Shown here: positions 20,639 to 27,625 of the stretch, in pieces | Layout: each line of letters opens with the position of its first letter | Numbering within the stretch: position 1 is the first letter of the stretch | Assembly: GCA_964589625.1 (NCBI GenBank) | Contig: CAZPSH010000015.1 | Coordinates: 1 to 64,000 of the forward strand | From: JBFLVU01 sp964589625 | GTDB taxonomy: Bacteria > Acidobacteriota > UBA4820 > DSQY01 | Direction: 5' to 3' | Length of the DNA: 64,000 bases | Made by a program: the position numbers and the translations under genes | Notes under the pieces: generated by a model | Told to the model about the DNA's origin: nothing | The model's database searches: none | What the model saw: only the letters and a program-made list of their open reading frames with translations

Positions 20639-20680
20639 CGTCTCTCGTCTCCCGTCTCTCGTTTCCCGTCTCGCGTCTTG
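20639..20680. repeat. Heptamer tandem repeat CGTYTCN x6
   Basis: Six consecutive heptamers (CGTCTCT, CGTCTCC, CGTCTCT, CGTTTCC, CGTCTCG, CGTCTTG). The same unit recurs at 20900-20962 and 60564-60591. It lies between the GNAT and patatin genes. Confidence 0.75.
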
Positions 20681-20742
20681 GGGAGGCGTGGCCAGACGCC
20701 GAGCCTCTGTAGGGGCGGCCCCCCGTGGTCGCCCGCTTCGAA

Positions 20743-20818
20743 GGCCTCCACTGGTGCGGCCCTTGCTCGCCAAGGGCCGGCTTTTCGGCCGATGCGAGCA
20801 TCGGCCGCACCAGAGGCC
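20743..20818. repeat. Branched palindromic element with a partial second copy
   Basis: GGCCT-CCA-CTGGTGCGGCC (20743-20761) pairs with GGCCGCACCAG-AGGCC (20803-20818). Inside are three smaller inverted repeats: GCCCTTG/CAAGGGC, GGCCG/CGGCC and CCGATGC/GCATCGG. The 24 bases at 20789-20812 recur at 20868-20891 with one mismatch. No open reading frame fits it. It resembles a REP- or MITE-like dispersed element. Confidence 0.55.
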
Positions 20819-20899
20819 AACCCGGAGGGGAGGGCGCGGAGACCCTCCCCTACCGAACCCGCCCCGTCCGATGCGAGCAGCGGCCGCACCATAGACCCG

Positions 20900-20962
20900 C
20901 GTCTCCCGTCTCCCGTTTCGCGTTTCACGTTTTACGTCTCTCGTCTCCCGTCTCTCGTCCTC
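20900..20962. repeat. Heptamer tandem repeat CGTYTYN x9
   Basis: Nine heptamers in tandem, of the same family as 20639-20680, end exactly at the patatin stop codon. Together with the palindromic element they fill 20579-20960, which holds no gene. Confidence 0.7.
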
Positions 20963-22283
20963 ACCCCCAATACACGGCTTTGTTGGCCCAGACTTGCCAG
21001 CGGGCGTGGTCGGCTAGGGCGGCGAGGTCTTGGCGGGGGAGGGCGCTGAAGCCGGTGGAGATCTGGTTGACGCGCTGGACGGCGGCGGCGCCGCCCATGG
21101 CCTCATAGATCGCCTTGGCGGGGCCCAGGCCGGCGCCCGCGGCTTCGAGAAAGGCCTCCTTGGCCTCGAGGTCGTCCCACGGGGGCAGGTCCGGCGCGCT
21201 CCGGCCCGTTCTCGCCTCGAAGTCGGCGGCGAGGCCCAGCAGGCGCCAGCGCGGAATCTTCCGCACGAAGTGGCCCCATCCCTGGCTCACCCGCACCATG
21301 AGCACCCGGCGGGCGCGGCCTTCCGGCTCCCCTTGGAGATACGCCCGCAGGTCGGGGCGCGCGGCCACCTCCGGCTCCCGCAGGGCCTCCACGAGCCAGG
21401 ATTTCTCCCGCTCGGCGAAGAGCCCGTGGCGCATGTGGCGGTCCTCCTTGTTGTTCATCACCGTGGTCATGCGCTCCAGCACGGGCGCGCTCACGGCCCC
21501 CATCACCCAGCCCCGCACCCGGTTGCCCAGGCCCCCCGGCTCCCACGCCCGCTCCCGCGTGCCCGCGTCGCTGGACACCACGTCCCACGCGGCGAATTCG
21601 CTCTCTTCGTTGAGCACCGTCTGGATGCCCAGGTTCTCCAGCACCCCGCCGTCCGTCAGCGCGAACCGCTTCGCCGCCCGCAGGTCCGGCGTGGCGCCCC
21701 ACCCCTCCGGCACGCCGCCCTCCCCGCGCGGCACGTAGAGGGGCGGCAGGCCCACCGGGAAGGCCGCCGAGGCGGCCGCGGCGAGGGCCAGGGGGAAGCC
21801 GCCGAGGGGCGCCCACGCGCTGACGCCGCCGCCGGGCGGGGCCAGGCCTACGCACTTGAAGCCCTCCCGCGCGAACTTGCCCACCTGCCCGTGGTTGAGG
21901 ACGCAGACGTTCATCACCAGCCGCGGGCTCGCGGGCAGGCCCGCCAGCGTCACCCCGTGGAAGAAGAGGCCGTCGAAGGTCTCCGTGATGGCGTTGGTGC
22001 GCGTGTAGCCGGGCAGGATCAGCTTCACCAAACGGGGGCGGATCGTCCTTCCGATGAAGCCCTTTTCCAGCTCCGCCCCCATGTGCGACAGAAAGGCCTC
22101 GTCGCCCTCCCCCCGCGCCCGCGCCGCCATCCACGCCGCCCCGAAGATCGAGCCCCCGGAGACGGTGGACACCACCCCCACGGAGCCGAGCAGGCCCACC
22201 TCACGGAGCCCCGCCACCACCCCGCGGTGAAACCCCGCCGCGCGAGAGCCACCGCCCGAGAGAGAAAGGGCCAGGGGGATCAT
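20961..22283 (-). CDS. Patatin-like phospholipase
   Basis: Patatin enzymes cleave acyl esters of membrane lipids with a Ser-Asp dyad. All motifs are present: the oxyanion loop SGGGSRAAGFHRG (9-21), the nucleophile elbow STVSGGSIFG (Ser about 42), and the catalytic Asp in LTDGGVLENLG (about 213). The 440-residue chain has no signal peptide. Patatins also serve as membrane-degrading effectors in anti-phage systems such as CapV of CBASS, but no nucleotide cyclase is visible here. It lies 58 bases downstream of a three-span membrane protein gene in an accessory run, so a defence role is possible but unproven. Confidence 0.85.
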   Translation of the reverse strand: MIPLALSLSGGGSRAAGFHRGVVAGLREVGLLGSVGVVSTVSGGSIFGAAWMAARARGEGDEAFLSHMGAELEKGFIGRTIRPRLVKLILPGYTRTNAITETFDGLFFHGVTLAGLPASPRLVMNVCVLNHGQVGKFAREGFKCVGLAPPGGGVSAWAPLGGFPLALAAAASAAFPVGLPPLYVPRGEGGVPEGWGATPDLRAAKRFALTDGGVLENLGIQTVLNEESEFAAWDVVSSDAGTRERAWEPGGLGNRVRGWVMGAVSAPVLERMTTVMNNKEDRHMRHGLFAEREKSWLVEALREPEVAARPDLRAYLQGEPEGRARRVLMVRVSQGWGHFVRKIPRWRLLGLAADFEARTGRSAPDLPPWDDLEAKEAFLEAAGAGLGPAKAIYEAMGGAAAVQRVNQISTGFSALPRQDLAALADHARWQVWANKAVYWG

Positions 22284-22341
22284 GGGGGGCCTCCCTTGGG
22301 GACGGGGGCAACCTTGCCGAGACAGGGGTCAAGGAACGCTC

Positions 22342-22881
22342 TCATGCGCAGCACAGAGCCACGAGGAAGAGGGCGCTCGCGAGAATGGGCAAGACCACGC
22401 GACAGACTCTCAGCCACCATCCAAGGCTGTCGATAAGCTTGGTGGACGGCCATGGGTTGGACGTACCGAGGGACTCCTGAAACTCCCGCTCCCACGCTGT
22501 GGGGTTTGCCTCTGCGCACTCGACCCTGCGCCGGTGAAGCTCGCCCATACAAAAGGCGCCGCCCAGGCTCACGGCCACAGAAACGATCACCAGGGAAATG
22601 GACAATAGGGCCGCCGTGCATCCCCGAAGGCTCTCCACGTCCTTGAATACCGCCCAGTGGGCGGCGATCACGGCCAGGGACAGGTGAAAGCTCAGGTCAG
22701 TCAGCCTTCCCGTCCAGTACAAGTAGTCGGCCTGCACTTTCTCCAGGCCCTCTTTCGCGCTTGTGTGGAGCGGACTCGATGATGGCTGGGGTGCATCCGG
22801 CAGGATTGGGGGCAATCTCGGCCCCGCATCTTCCGGAGCGCTTCCGTCATCCTTTGTCGTGACCACCACCCGGCCCTCCAT
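22342..22881 (-). CDS. Three-span membrane protein, function unknown
   Basis: The 179 residues begin with a polar Pro/Ser-rich segment (1-45), then hydrophobic segments at about 62-78 (LSFHLSLAVIAAHWAVF), 88-108 (TAALLSISLVIVSVAVSL) and 157-179 (VVLPILASALFLVALCC) with a cytoplasmic-looking charged stretch (GELHRRRVECAEANPTAWER) between the last two. No family is recognised. It overlaps the Lys-rich gene upstream by 35 bases and precedes patatin by 58 bases. Confidence 0.6.
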   Translation of the reverse strand: MEGRVVVTTKDDGSAPEDAGPRLPPILPDAPQPSSSPLHTSAKEGLEKVQADYLYWTGRLTDLSFHLSLAVIAAHWAVFKDVESLRGCTAALLSISLVIVSVAVSLGGAFCMGELHRRRVECAEANPTAWEREFQESLGTSNPWPSTKLIDSLGWWLRVCRVVLPILASALFLVALCCA

Positions 22882-23161
22882 GAAACGCTCCAGCCGCGGG
22901 CTTCTTGAAGGACTTCTTGGCCTTCTTCTTTATGGACGCAGGCTTGGCGGCCGATTTCTTGACGGCCCGTTTCCCGACGGCCGGCTTCTTCGCCCCTTTC
23001 TTGCCGACCGAAACCTTTTCCCCCTTCTTTGAAGCAGGCTTGTTTTGGTTCGGTTGACCCTTCGCCTTGCCGCGCTCCCTTGCGATGACGTCGCCACCTT
23101 TCGTCTCCGCGATGGCCTCGCCACCCGTCCCCTTTGAGTCGCCTTTCTCCACCTTCTTCAT
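22847..23161 (-). CDS. Lys/Ala-rich histone H1-like protein
   Basis: This 104-residue, very basic protein contains repeated KKxAxKK-type motifs (GKKGAKKPAVGKRAVKKSAA, SIKKKAKKSFKKPAAG) and ends GGPGGGHDKG. The composition fits a disordered DNA- or RNA-binding tail like bacterial H1-like proteins. Low complexity makes homology unreliable. It overlaps the next gene by 35 bases, so one of the two starts may lie further in. Confidence 0.55.
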   Translation of the reverse strand: MKKVEKGDSKGTGGEAIAETKGGDVIARERGKAKGQPNQNKPASKKGEKVSVGKKGAKKPAVGKRAVKKSAAKPASIKKKAKKSFKKPAAGAFHGGPGGGHDKG

Positions 23162-23220
23162 GGCCGGCCCCCGTGCGTCTGGCTCACTCTGAAAACCCTA
23201 CTGCAGGAAGGATAACGGGA

Positions 23221-23469
23221 CTATTTCTTGTCCTTTGGCGGGCAAGGATCGTGGCCGTGGCTGTCGGATCGTTGGATCTTGCCATCCTTGCCGTGGATGA
23301 TCAGGTCTGTTCCCTGCCGCTGGCTGATTTCGCGGCCCTTCTCGATGGCCTCCTGTTTTTTCTCAAAATGGCCCGATGCACGCTCCCCCTTGGCGCGCTG
23401 GATGTCCCAACCGCCCTTCTCTTTGTTGGGGACGATGTGGTGCTGGCCGGGCGCTCCCTTCCGTCCCAT
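23221..23469 (-). CDS. DUF2188 small protein
   Basis: The 82-residue protein shows the DUF2188 pattern: HHIVPNKEKGGWDIQRAKGE, ASGHFEKKQEAIEKGREI, GTDLIIHGKDGKIQRSDSHG and a final DPCPPKDKK. The role of the family is unknown. The start at 23469 has AGGAGG six bases upstream. It lies between the Lys-rich gene and an unknown helical protein on the same strand. Confidence 0.8.
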   Translation of the reverse strand: MGRKGAPGQHHIVPNKEKGGWDIQRAKGERASGHFEKKQEAIEKGREISQRQGTDLIIHGKDGKIQRSDSHGHDPCPPKDKK

Positions 23470-23537
23470 GGCGGACCTCCTGAATGCTCTCCAAGCAGGG
23501 CCCATGACGGGCCCTGCCCGGGAGCGGCTTCAACCCT

Positions 23538-24203
23538 TTACTTCGCGGCGGGGGCGTCCCCGTCGGGTTTGCCCTTTTTCGGCTTCTGGATGGTCTTGAA
23601 GTAGGCGTCGGCCTTCTTGGGATCCTTGAAGTAGATGCGGCCGAGCTCGCGGTAGGAGCGCTTGTAGGCGTCCATCCAGTTGACCTTCTCGGTTTCGAGA
23701 AGGCCCCATGCCTGGGCCTCGTAGTCCATGGCGGCGCGATGGGCGTCCATGGCGCTGCTGAGGGCGTCCATGGCGGCGCTGATGGTGCCGGCGTAGGCGC
23801 GCAGGCCCTCGTCGTCCTCTTCCGCCAGTTTGGACAGGAGCACGGCGCCGCGCTGGAGTTCTTCCTCCAGGGGGGCGCCCACAAAGGAGCCCAGCCCGTC
23901 GCCGAAGTACTTCAGGTAGAGGGGGGCCTTGGCGCTGTTGCCCACGCGGGCGCGGAGGGCCAGGGCGAAGGCGCGCACGGCGTCGTCGAAGGCCTCGTCC
24001 TCGTTGTCGCGCACGGCGAGGGCGCGCATGGACGAGACGCGCGCGGCCTGGAAGGCCTCCATCCGGGCTTTGAGCCGGTCCTGGGCCTTGGCGAAGGCCT
24101 CGGCCAGCTCCTTCTGCTTGTCCGCCTCGAGGCGCGTCAAGTGGTACACCCCATAGGTTCCGTAAAGCACGTCCGCGCTGTGACCGGCCAAGGGCAATCT
24201 CAT
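23538..24203 (-). CDS. Helical protein of unknown function
   Basis: The 221-residue, Ala/Glu/Lys-rich chain is predicted nearly all helical (LEADKQKELAEAFAKAQDRL, YAGTISAAMDALSSAMDAHR) with a Lys-rich C-terminus (KKADAYFKTIQKPKKGKPDG). The start at 24203 is supported by GAGGAGG five bases upstream. No signal peptide is seen. It is the first gene of the minus-strand accessory run, divergent from the R-M operon. I do not recognise it. Confidence 0.7.
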   Translation of the reverse strand: MRLPLAGHSADVLYGTYGVYHLTRLEADKQKELAEAFAKAQDRLKARMEAFQAARVSSMRALAVRDNEDEAFDDAVRAFALALRARVGNSAKAPLYLKYFGDGLGSFVGAPLEEELQRGAVLLSKLAEEDDEGLRAYAGTISAAMDALSSAMDAHRAAMDYEAQAWGLLETEKVNWMDAYKRSYRELGRIYFKDPKKADAYFKTIQKPKKGKPDGDAPAAK

Positions 24204-24465
24204 GCGGTCCTCCTCTTGATAGGGGGTTGGATTGGGCGGGGCGTCCTCCCCCTTGTGGGCCGCCCCGAAGCTGGAAAGCTCGAAACGAAGCAAAACGCGC
24301 TCTTTACGGTCATTTTTCTGAATGGATCGCCATGCAACGGGCGACGGATGGTCTTCCACGTGGGAAAAACGGCGCGTTCCCGCCTCTGCACGGTGTGGGG
24401 CGTGGACAGGGGGCCGTCCATCGCCCGTTTCCTCGAAGAAAACCTGGAGGAAATACGAAGCAGAG

Positions 24466-24509
24466 GGCGCAGCACGGCATTCCCTGCGCGCGGAATGCCG
24501 TCATGCGCC
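24466..24509. repeat. Long imperfect hairpin upstream of the R-M operon
   Basis: GGCGCA (24466-24471) pairs with TGCGCC (24504-24509), and after a 3-by-3 internal loop CGGCATTCC (24475-24483) pairs with GGAATGCCG (24492-24500) around an 8-base loop. The 15 paired positions make a strong stem. No T-run follows on either strand, so it is not a classic terminator; an RNA structure or a protein-binding cruciform is possible. Confidence 0.5.
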
Positions 24510-24518
24510 GGGATCAGG

Positions 24519-24540
24519 GCGTTTCTTCTCGAAGAAGCGC
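24519..24540. promoter_or_regulatory. 22-bp near-palindrome, possible operator
   Basis: GCGTTTCTTC-TC-GAAGAAGCGC is a near-perfect dyad with one mismatch per arm. It lies ten bases from the hairpin. Type III and other R-M loci are often controlled by regulators binding such dyads, but no controller gene is visible here. Confidence 0.3.
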
Positions 24541-25036
24541 CGTTCTCCGCGGTACTCGTCACGATTTTCGTAGAAGAACGCCCGGCAAGACGCTTTGGCG
24601 CGCCCCCCAGGGCGGCGAATGGCCTCCGCAGGCACCCGGAAGGCCCGATTGGGGGCGAAACACCGGCGTGGAGCCGCCGCGGGACCCCGCCCCCGCGTCG
24701 GAAGAGAACCGTTCCGGCCCCCGAAAGGGCCCCCGCGCGAATCCCCATGTCCCCCGTCCTCAGCAAGACCTTGGGTGACGCTCCCTGGTGTGATGGCCAC
24801 ACGATACACCTGCGCGCCCGGTTCCGCAAGCACGTGCATGGGTCTTCCAAACGCTCTTGGAAAAAGGCCGGTTCTTCGAACCCCGGCCCGTTCCGCCCGC
24901 CGGCGAAGGGCCATCCCCCCCTTGGACGCTTCCGGCCGCACCGTGCCCGGCTTCCTGGGGCGCCCTCGCGTTCCGCCCCCGGCTTGCCCCGGAGAACGGG
25001 ATGGGGAATACTTGCCCCATGCAACCGGGAGGACCC

Positions 25037-27625
25037 ATGGCGAAGGGCAAAGGGGGCGCGGCCGGCGGAGGAAAGCGGGCCATTGCCGCGTACGACCACA
25101 AGGACAAGACGCGGGCGAACAACCCGCCCGTGGGGCTGGTGACGCCCGAGACCGACCGCGACACCGGCCCCAAGACCTACGCCTACGACCCGCACCTGGA
25201 CCCACAGCTCCAGTGGGCGGGGAAGGCCGAGCGCCTCTCCTTCGACGTGCCCACCGTCTCCCTGCACGTCCACGAGCGGATTGACCCGCGCACCATCCTG
25301 GAGGCGGTCCGCAAGCGCCACGGCAACGGGCCCGCCGTCTCCGAACAACCCTCCCTCTTCGAGACGCGGGAGGCGAACCCCCCCCTGCGCGAGGCCATCG
25401 AGTTCTACAAGCACCCGAACGGCTGGACGAACCGCCTGGTGGCGGGCGATTCCCTCCTCGTCATGAACTCCCTCCTCGAAAAGGAGGGCATGGCGGGGAA
25501 GGTCCAGATGGTCTACATGGACCCGCCCTACGGCATCAAGTACGGCTCCAATTTCCAGCCCTTCGTGAACAAGCGGGACGTGAAGGACGGCAAGGACGAG
25601 GACCTCACCCAGGAGCCGGAGATGATCCGGGCCTTCCGGGACACCTGGGAGCTGGGCATCCACTCGTACTTGAGCTACCTGCGCGATCGGCTGCTGCTGT
25701 GTCGGGAACTGCTCAGCGAGAGCGGGAGTTGTTTCGTACAAATTTCTGACGAGAACGTACACCTCGTCAGAAATTTGATGGATGAAATCTTTGGCCTTAA
25801 GAACCGTGCTGGGATTATCACATTTCGAAAGACATCAGGCCTAACTGCGGGGCTGATTGCTCAAAACGCAGATTATTTACTATGGTACGCCCGTGATATC
25901 AACATAGTTAAATATAGACAGCTCTACCTCGAAAAGGGGGTGGATAGCGACTTGGATTTCTATAGTTATGTTGAGCTGCCAAGCGGAGAACGAAGAAAGA
26001 TCTTGACAAAAGAATCAATGCAAGATCTTCCCGCCGGATCTCGCCCATACTCTGTTAGCGATCTTACAAGCAGCCATGAATATAGTGAAGGGAAAGTTCC
26101 GTTTGAATTTGAAGGGAAAAAGTACAACCCTGGTGTACGATATTGGTCAACGTCTCCCGCGGGAATGGAAAGGCTTAAATATGCCGATAGGATCCACCCT
26201 AGTAGCAATTCTATTCGGTATGTACGTTATTTCACTGACTTTCCTTTTCAACCATTGACAGCAAACTGGACCGATACGATCACGGGCCAATATTCTGATC
26301 CTCGACTTTATGTCGTGCAAACTGCTGTAAAAGCAATTCAGCGCTGCCTCCTGATGACCACGGACCCCGGCGATCTGGTCTTCGATCCTACCTGCGGCTC
26401 GGGGACGACGGCGTACGTCGCGGAACAATGGGGCCGCCGGTGGATTACGTGCGATACCTCGCGCGTGGCGGTCACCCTCGCCAAGCAGCGTCTCATGACG
26501 GCCCTCTTCGATTACTACGAGCTGGCCCATCCTGAAGAAGGTGTGGGCTCGGGTTTCAAGTACAAGACCGTCCCCCACGTGACCCTCAAGTCCATCGCCA
26601 ACAACCCCGACATCAAGCCGGGCATGAGTAAAGGCGCCATTGACGCGGCCATCGCGCGCCACGCCGAACAGGAGACGCTCTACGACCAGCCGTTCCTCGA
26701 CAAGTCCAAGGCCCGCGTGACGGGCCCCTTTACCGTCGAGGCCGTCCCCGCTCCCACCGTCCGTCCCCTGGGCGAGTTCCCAGCGGAGGCCCCGGCCGCC
26801 GACGCCTCCGCCGGCCGCTCGGGCGAATCGCGCCGCCAGGACGACTGGCGCTCCGAACTTTTGCGGTGCGGCATCCGAGGCAAAGGGGGCCAGAAGATCG
26901 AATTCTCTCGCGTCGAGCCGCTCGCGGGCACTCGGCGGCTCCATGCGGACGGCGAGACCAAGGACGCCGAGCGCCGCCGCGTCGTCCTCTCCTTCGGCCC
27001 CGTGGACGCGCCCCTGGAACAGAGGCAGGTGGCCGAGGCCCTCGAAGAGGCCAACCTGCTCGTGCCCAAACCGAAACTCGTGGCCTTCGCCGCCTTCCAC
27101 TTCGACCCCGAGGCGGCGAAGGATATCGACGAGACGAACTGGCCCGGCGTCATCCTCCTCAAGGTGCAGATGAACACCGACCTGCTCACCGAGGATCTCA
27201 AGAAGAAGCGGGCCTCCAACGACTCCTTCTGGATGGTGGGCCAGCCCGACGTGGGGATCCGCCGTATCGAGCGCGGAGAGCACGCGGGCCTGTGGGAAGT
27301 GGAGGTCTACGGGTTCGACTATTACAACCCCAAGACGGGCGCCATCGAGTCGGGCGATACCTCCAAGATCGCTGTCTGGCTTCTCGACCCGGACTACGAC
27401 GGCCGGAGCCTCTATCCCCGCCAGGTCTTCTTCCCCATGGCCGGTGACAAAGAAGGCTGGGCGCGCCTCGCCAAGAACCTCAAGGCCGAAATCGACGAAG
27501 ACCTCATCGAAAGCTACCGGGGGAATGTCTCCCTGCCCTTCGAACTCGGCGACCACAAGCGCGTCGCCGTCAAGATCGTGGATGATCGAGGCATCGAAAG
27601 CCTCAAGATCGTGGAGATTGAGTGA
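25037..27625 (+). CDS. Type III-like DNA methyltransferase (Mod subunit)
   Basis: The protein methylates adenine (probably N6) and sets target specificity for the Res partner. Motif IV DPPYG is at residues 162-166 and the SAM-binding motif I FDPTCGSGTT at 449-458, the order of beta-class methyltransferases. Between them (about 232-435) lies the expected target-recognition region, which is A+T-rich. Residues 560-862 form an extra C-terminal domain (FHFDPEAAKDIDETNWPG; GLWEVEVYGFDYYNPKTG), making it longer than classical Mod proteins of about 600-650. The start at 25037 follows GGGAGGA; upstream in-frame starts lack such a site. It is the first gene of a four-gene operon. Confidence 0.9.
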   Translation: MAKGKGGAAGGGKRAIAAYDHKDKTRANNPPVGLVTPETDRDTGPKTYAYDPHLDPQLQWAGKAERLSFDVPTVSLHVHERIDPRTILEAVRKRHGNGPAVSEQPSLFETREANPPLREAIEFYKHPNGWTNRLVAGDSLLVMNSLLEKEGMAGKVQMVYMDPPYGIKYGSNFQPFVNKRDVKDGKDEDLTQEPEMIRAFRDTWELGIHSYLSYLRDRLLLCRELLSESGSCFVQISDENVHLVRNLMDEIFGLKNRAGIITFRKTSGLTAGLIAQNADYLLWYARDINIVKYRQLYLEKGVDSDLDFYSYVELPSGERRKILTKESMQDLPAGSRPYSVSDLTSSHEYSEGKVPFEFEGKKYNPGVRYWSTSPAGMERLKYADRIHPSSNSIRYVRYFTDFPFQPLTANWTDTITGQYSDPRLYVVQTAVKAIQRCLLMTTDPGDLVFDPTCGSGTTAYVAEQWGRRWITCDTSRVAVTLAKQRLMTALFDYYELAHPEEGVGSGFKYKTVPHVTLKSIANNPDIKPGMSKGAIDAAIARHAEQETLYDQPFLDKSKARVTGPFTVEAVPAPTVRPLGEFPAEAPAADASAGRSGESRRQDDWRSELLRCGIRGKGGQKIEFSRVEPLAGTRRLHADGETKDAERRRVVLSFGPVDAPLEQRQVAEALEEANLLVPKPKLVAFAAFHFDPEAAKDIDETNWPGVILLKVQMNTDLLTEDLKKKRASNDSFWMVGQPDVGIRRIERGEHAGLWEVEVYGFDYYNPKTGAIESGDTSKIAVWLLDPDYDGRSLYPRQVFFPMAGDKEGWARLAKNLKAEIDEDLIESYRGNVSLPFELGDHKRVAVKIVDDRGIESLKIVEIE
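25730..26340. other. A+T-rich mosaic segment inside the methyltransferase gene
   Basis: A hand count over 25801-26340 gives 237 G+C in 540 bases (44%), against sequence on both sides and across the window that is far richer. The reading frame is intact and uses A/T-ending codons. It corresponds to about residues 232-435, between the DPPY and FDPTCGSG motifs, where Mod proteins carry their target-recognition domain. The sharp borders suggest recombination from another genome. Confidence 0.75.

Larger units (their letters stand above)
24204..25036. other. 833-bp structured non-coding region between divergent operons
   Basis: No reading frame here shows protein-like composition. The stretch nearest the minus-strand operon (24290-24330) is A+T-richer and may hold its promoter. 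Two inverted repeats (24466-24509 and 24519-24540) and repeats of the phrase TCGAAGAA (near 24434, 24529) lie in the middle. The last 150 bases before the methyltransferase are C-rich without evident signals. Confidence 0.5.

Noticed and set aside
20579..20773. N-terminal extension of the GNAT gene
   Set aside because: It translates intergenic repeats; the GTG at 20578 has a strong ribosome site and starts the homologous region.
24227..25205. Several frames of 80-235 codons in the gap before the methyltransferase
   Set aside because: Composition is Arg/Pro/Gly-rich without domains, and both strands give similar-quality frames, so the region is taken as non-coding.
26250..26262. TTGACA inside the methyltransferase as an internal promoter
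   Set aside because: It lies in the imported A+T-rich coding segment and has no matching -10 at usual spacing with a gene start after it.
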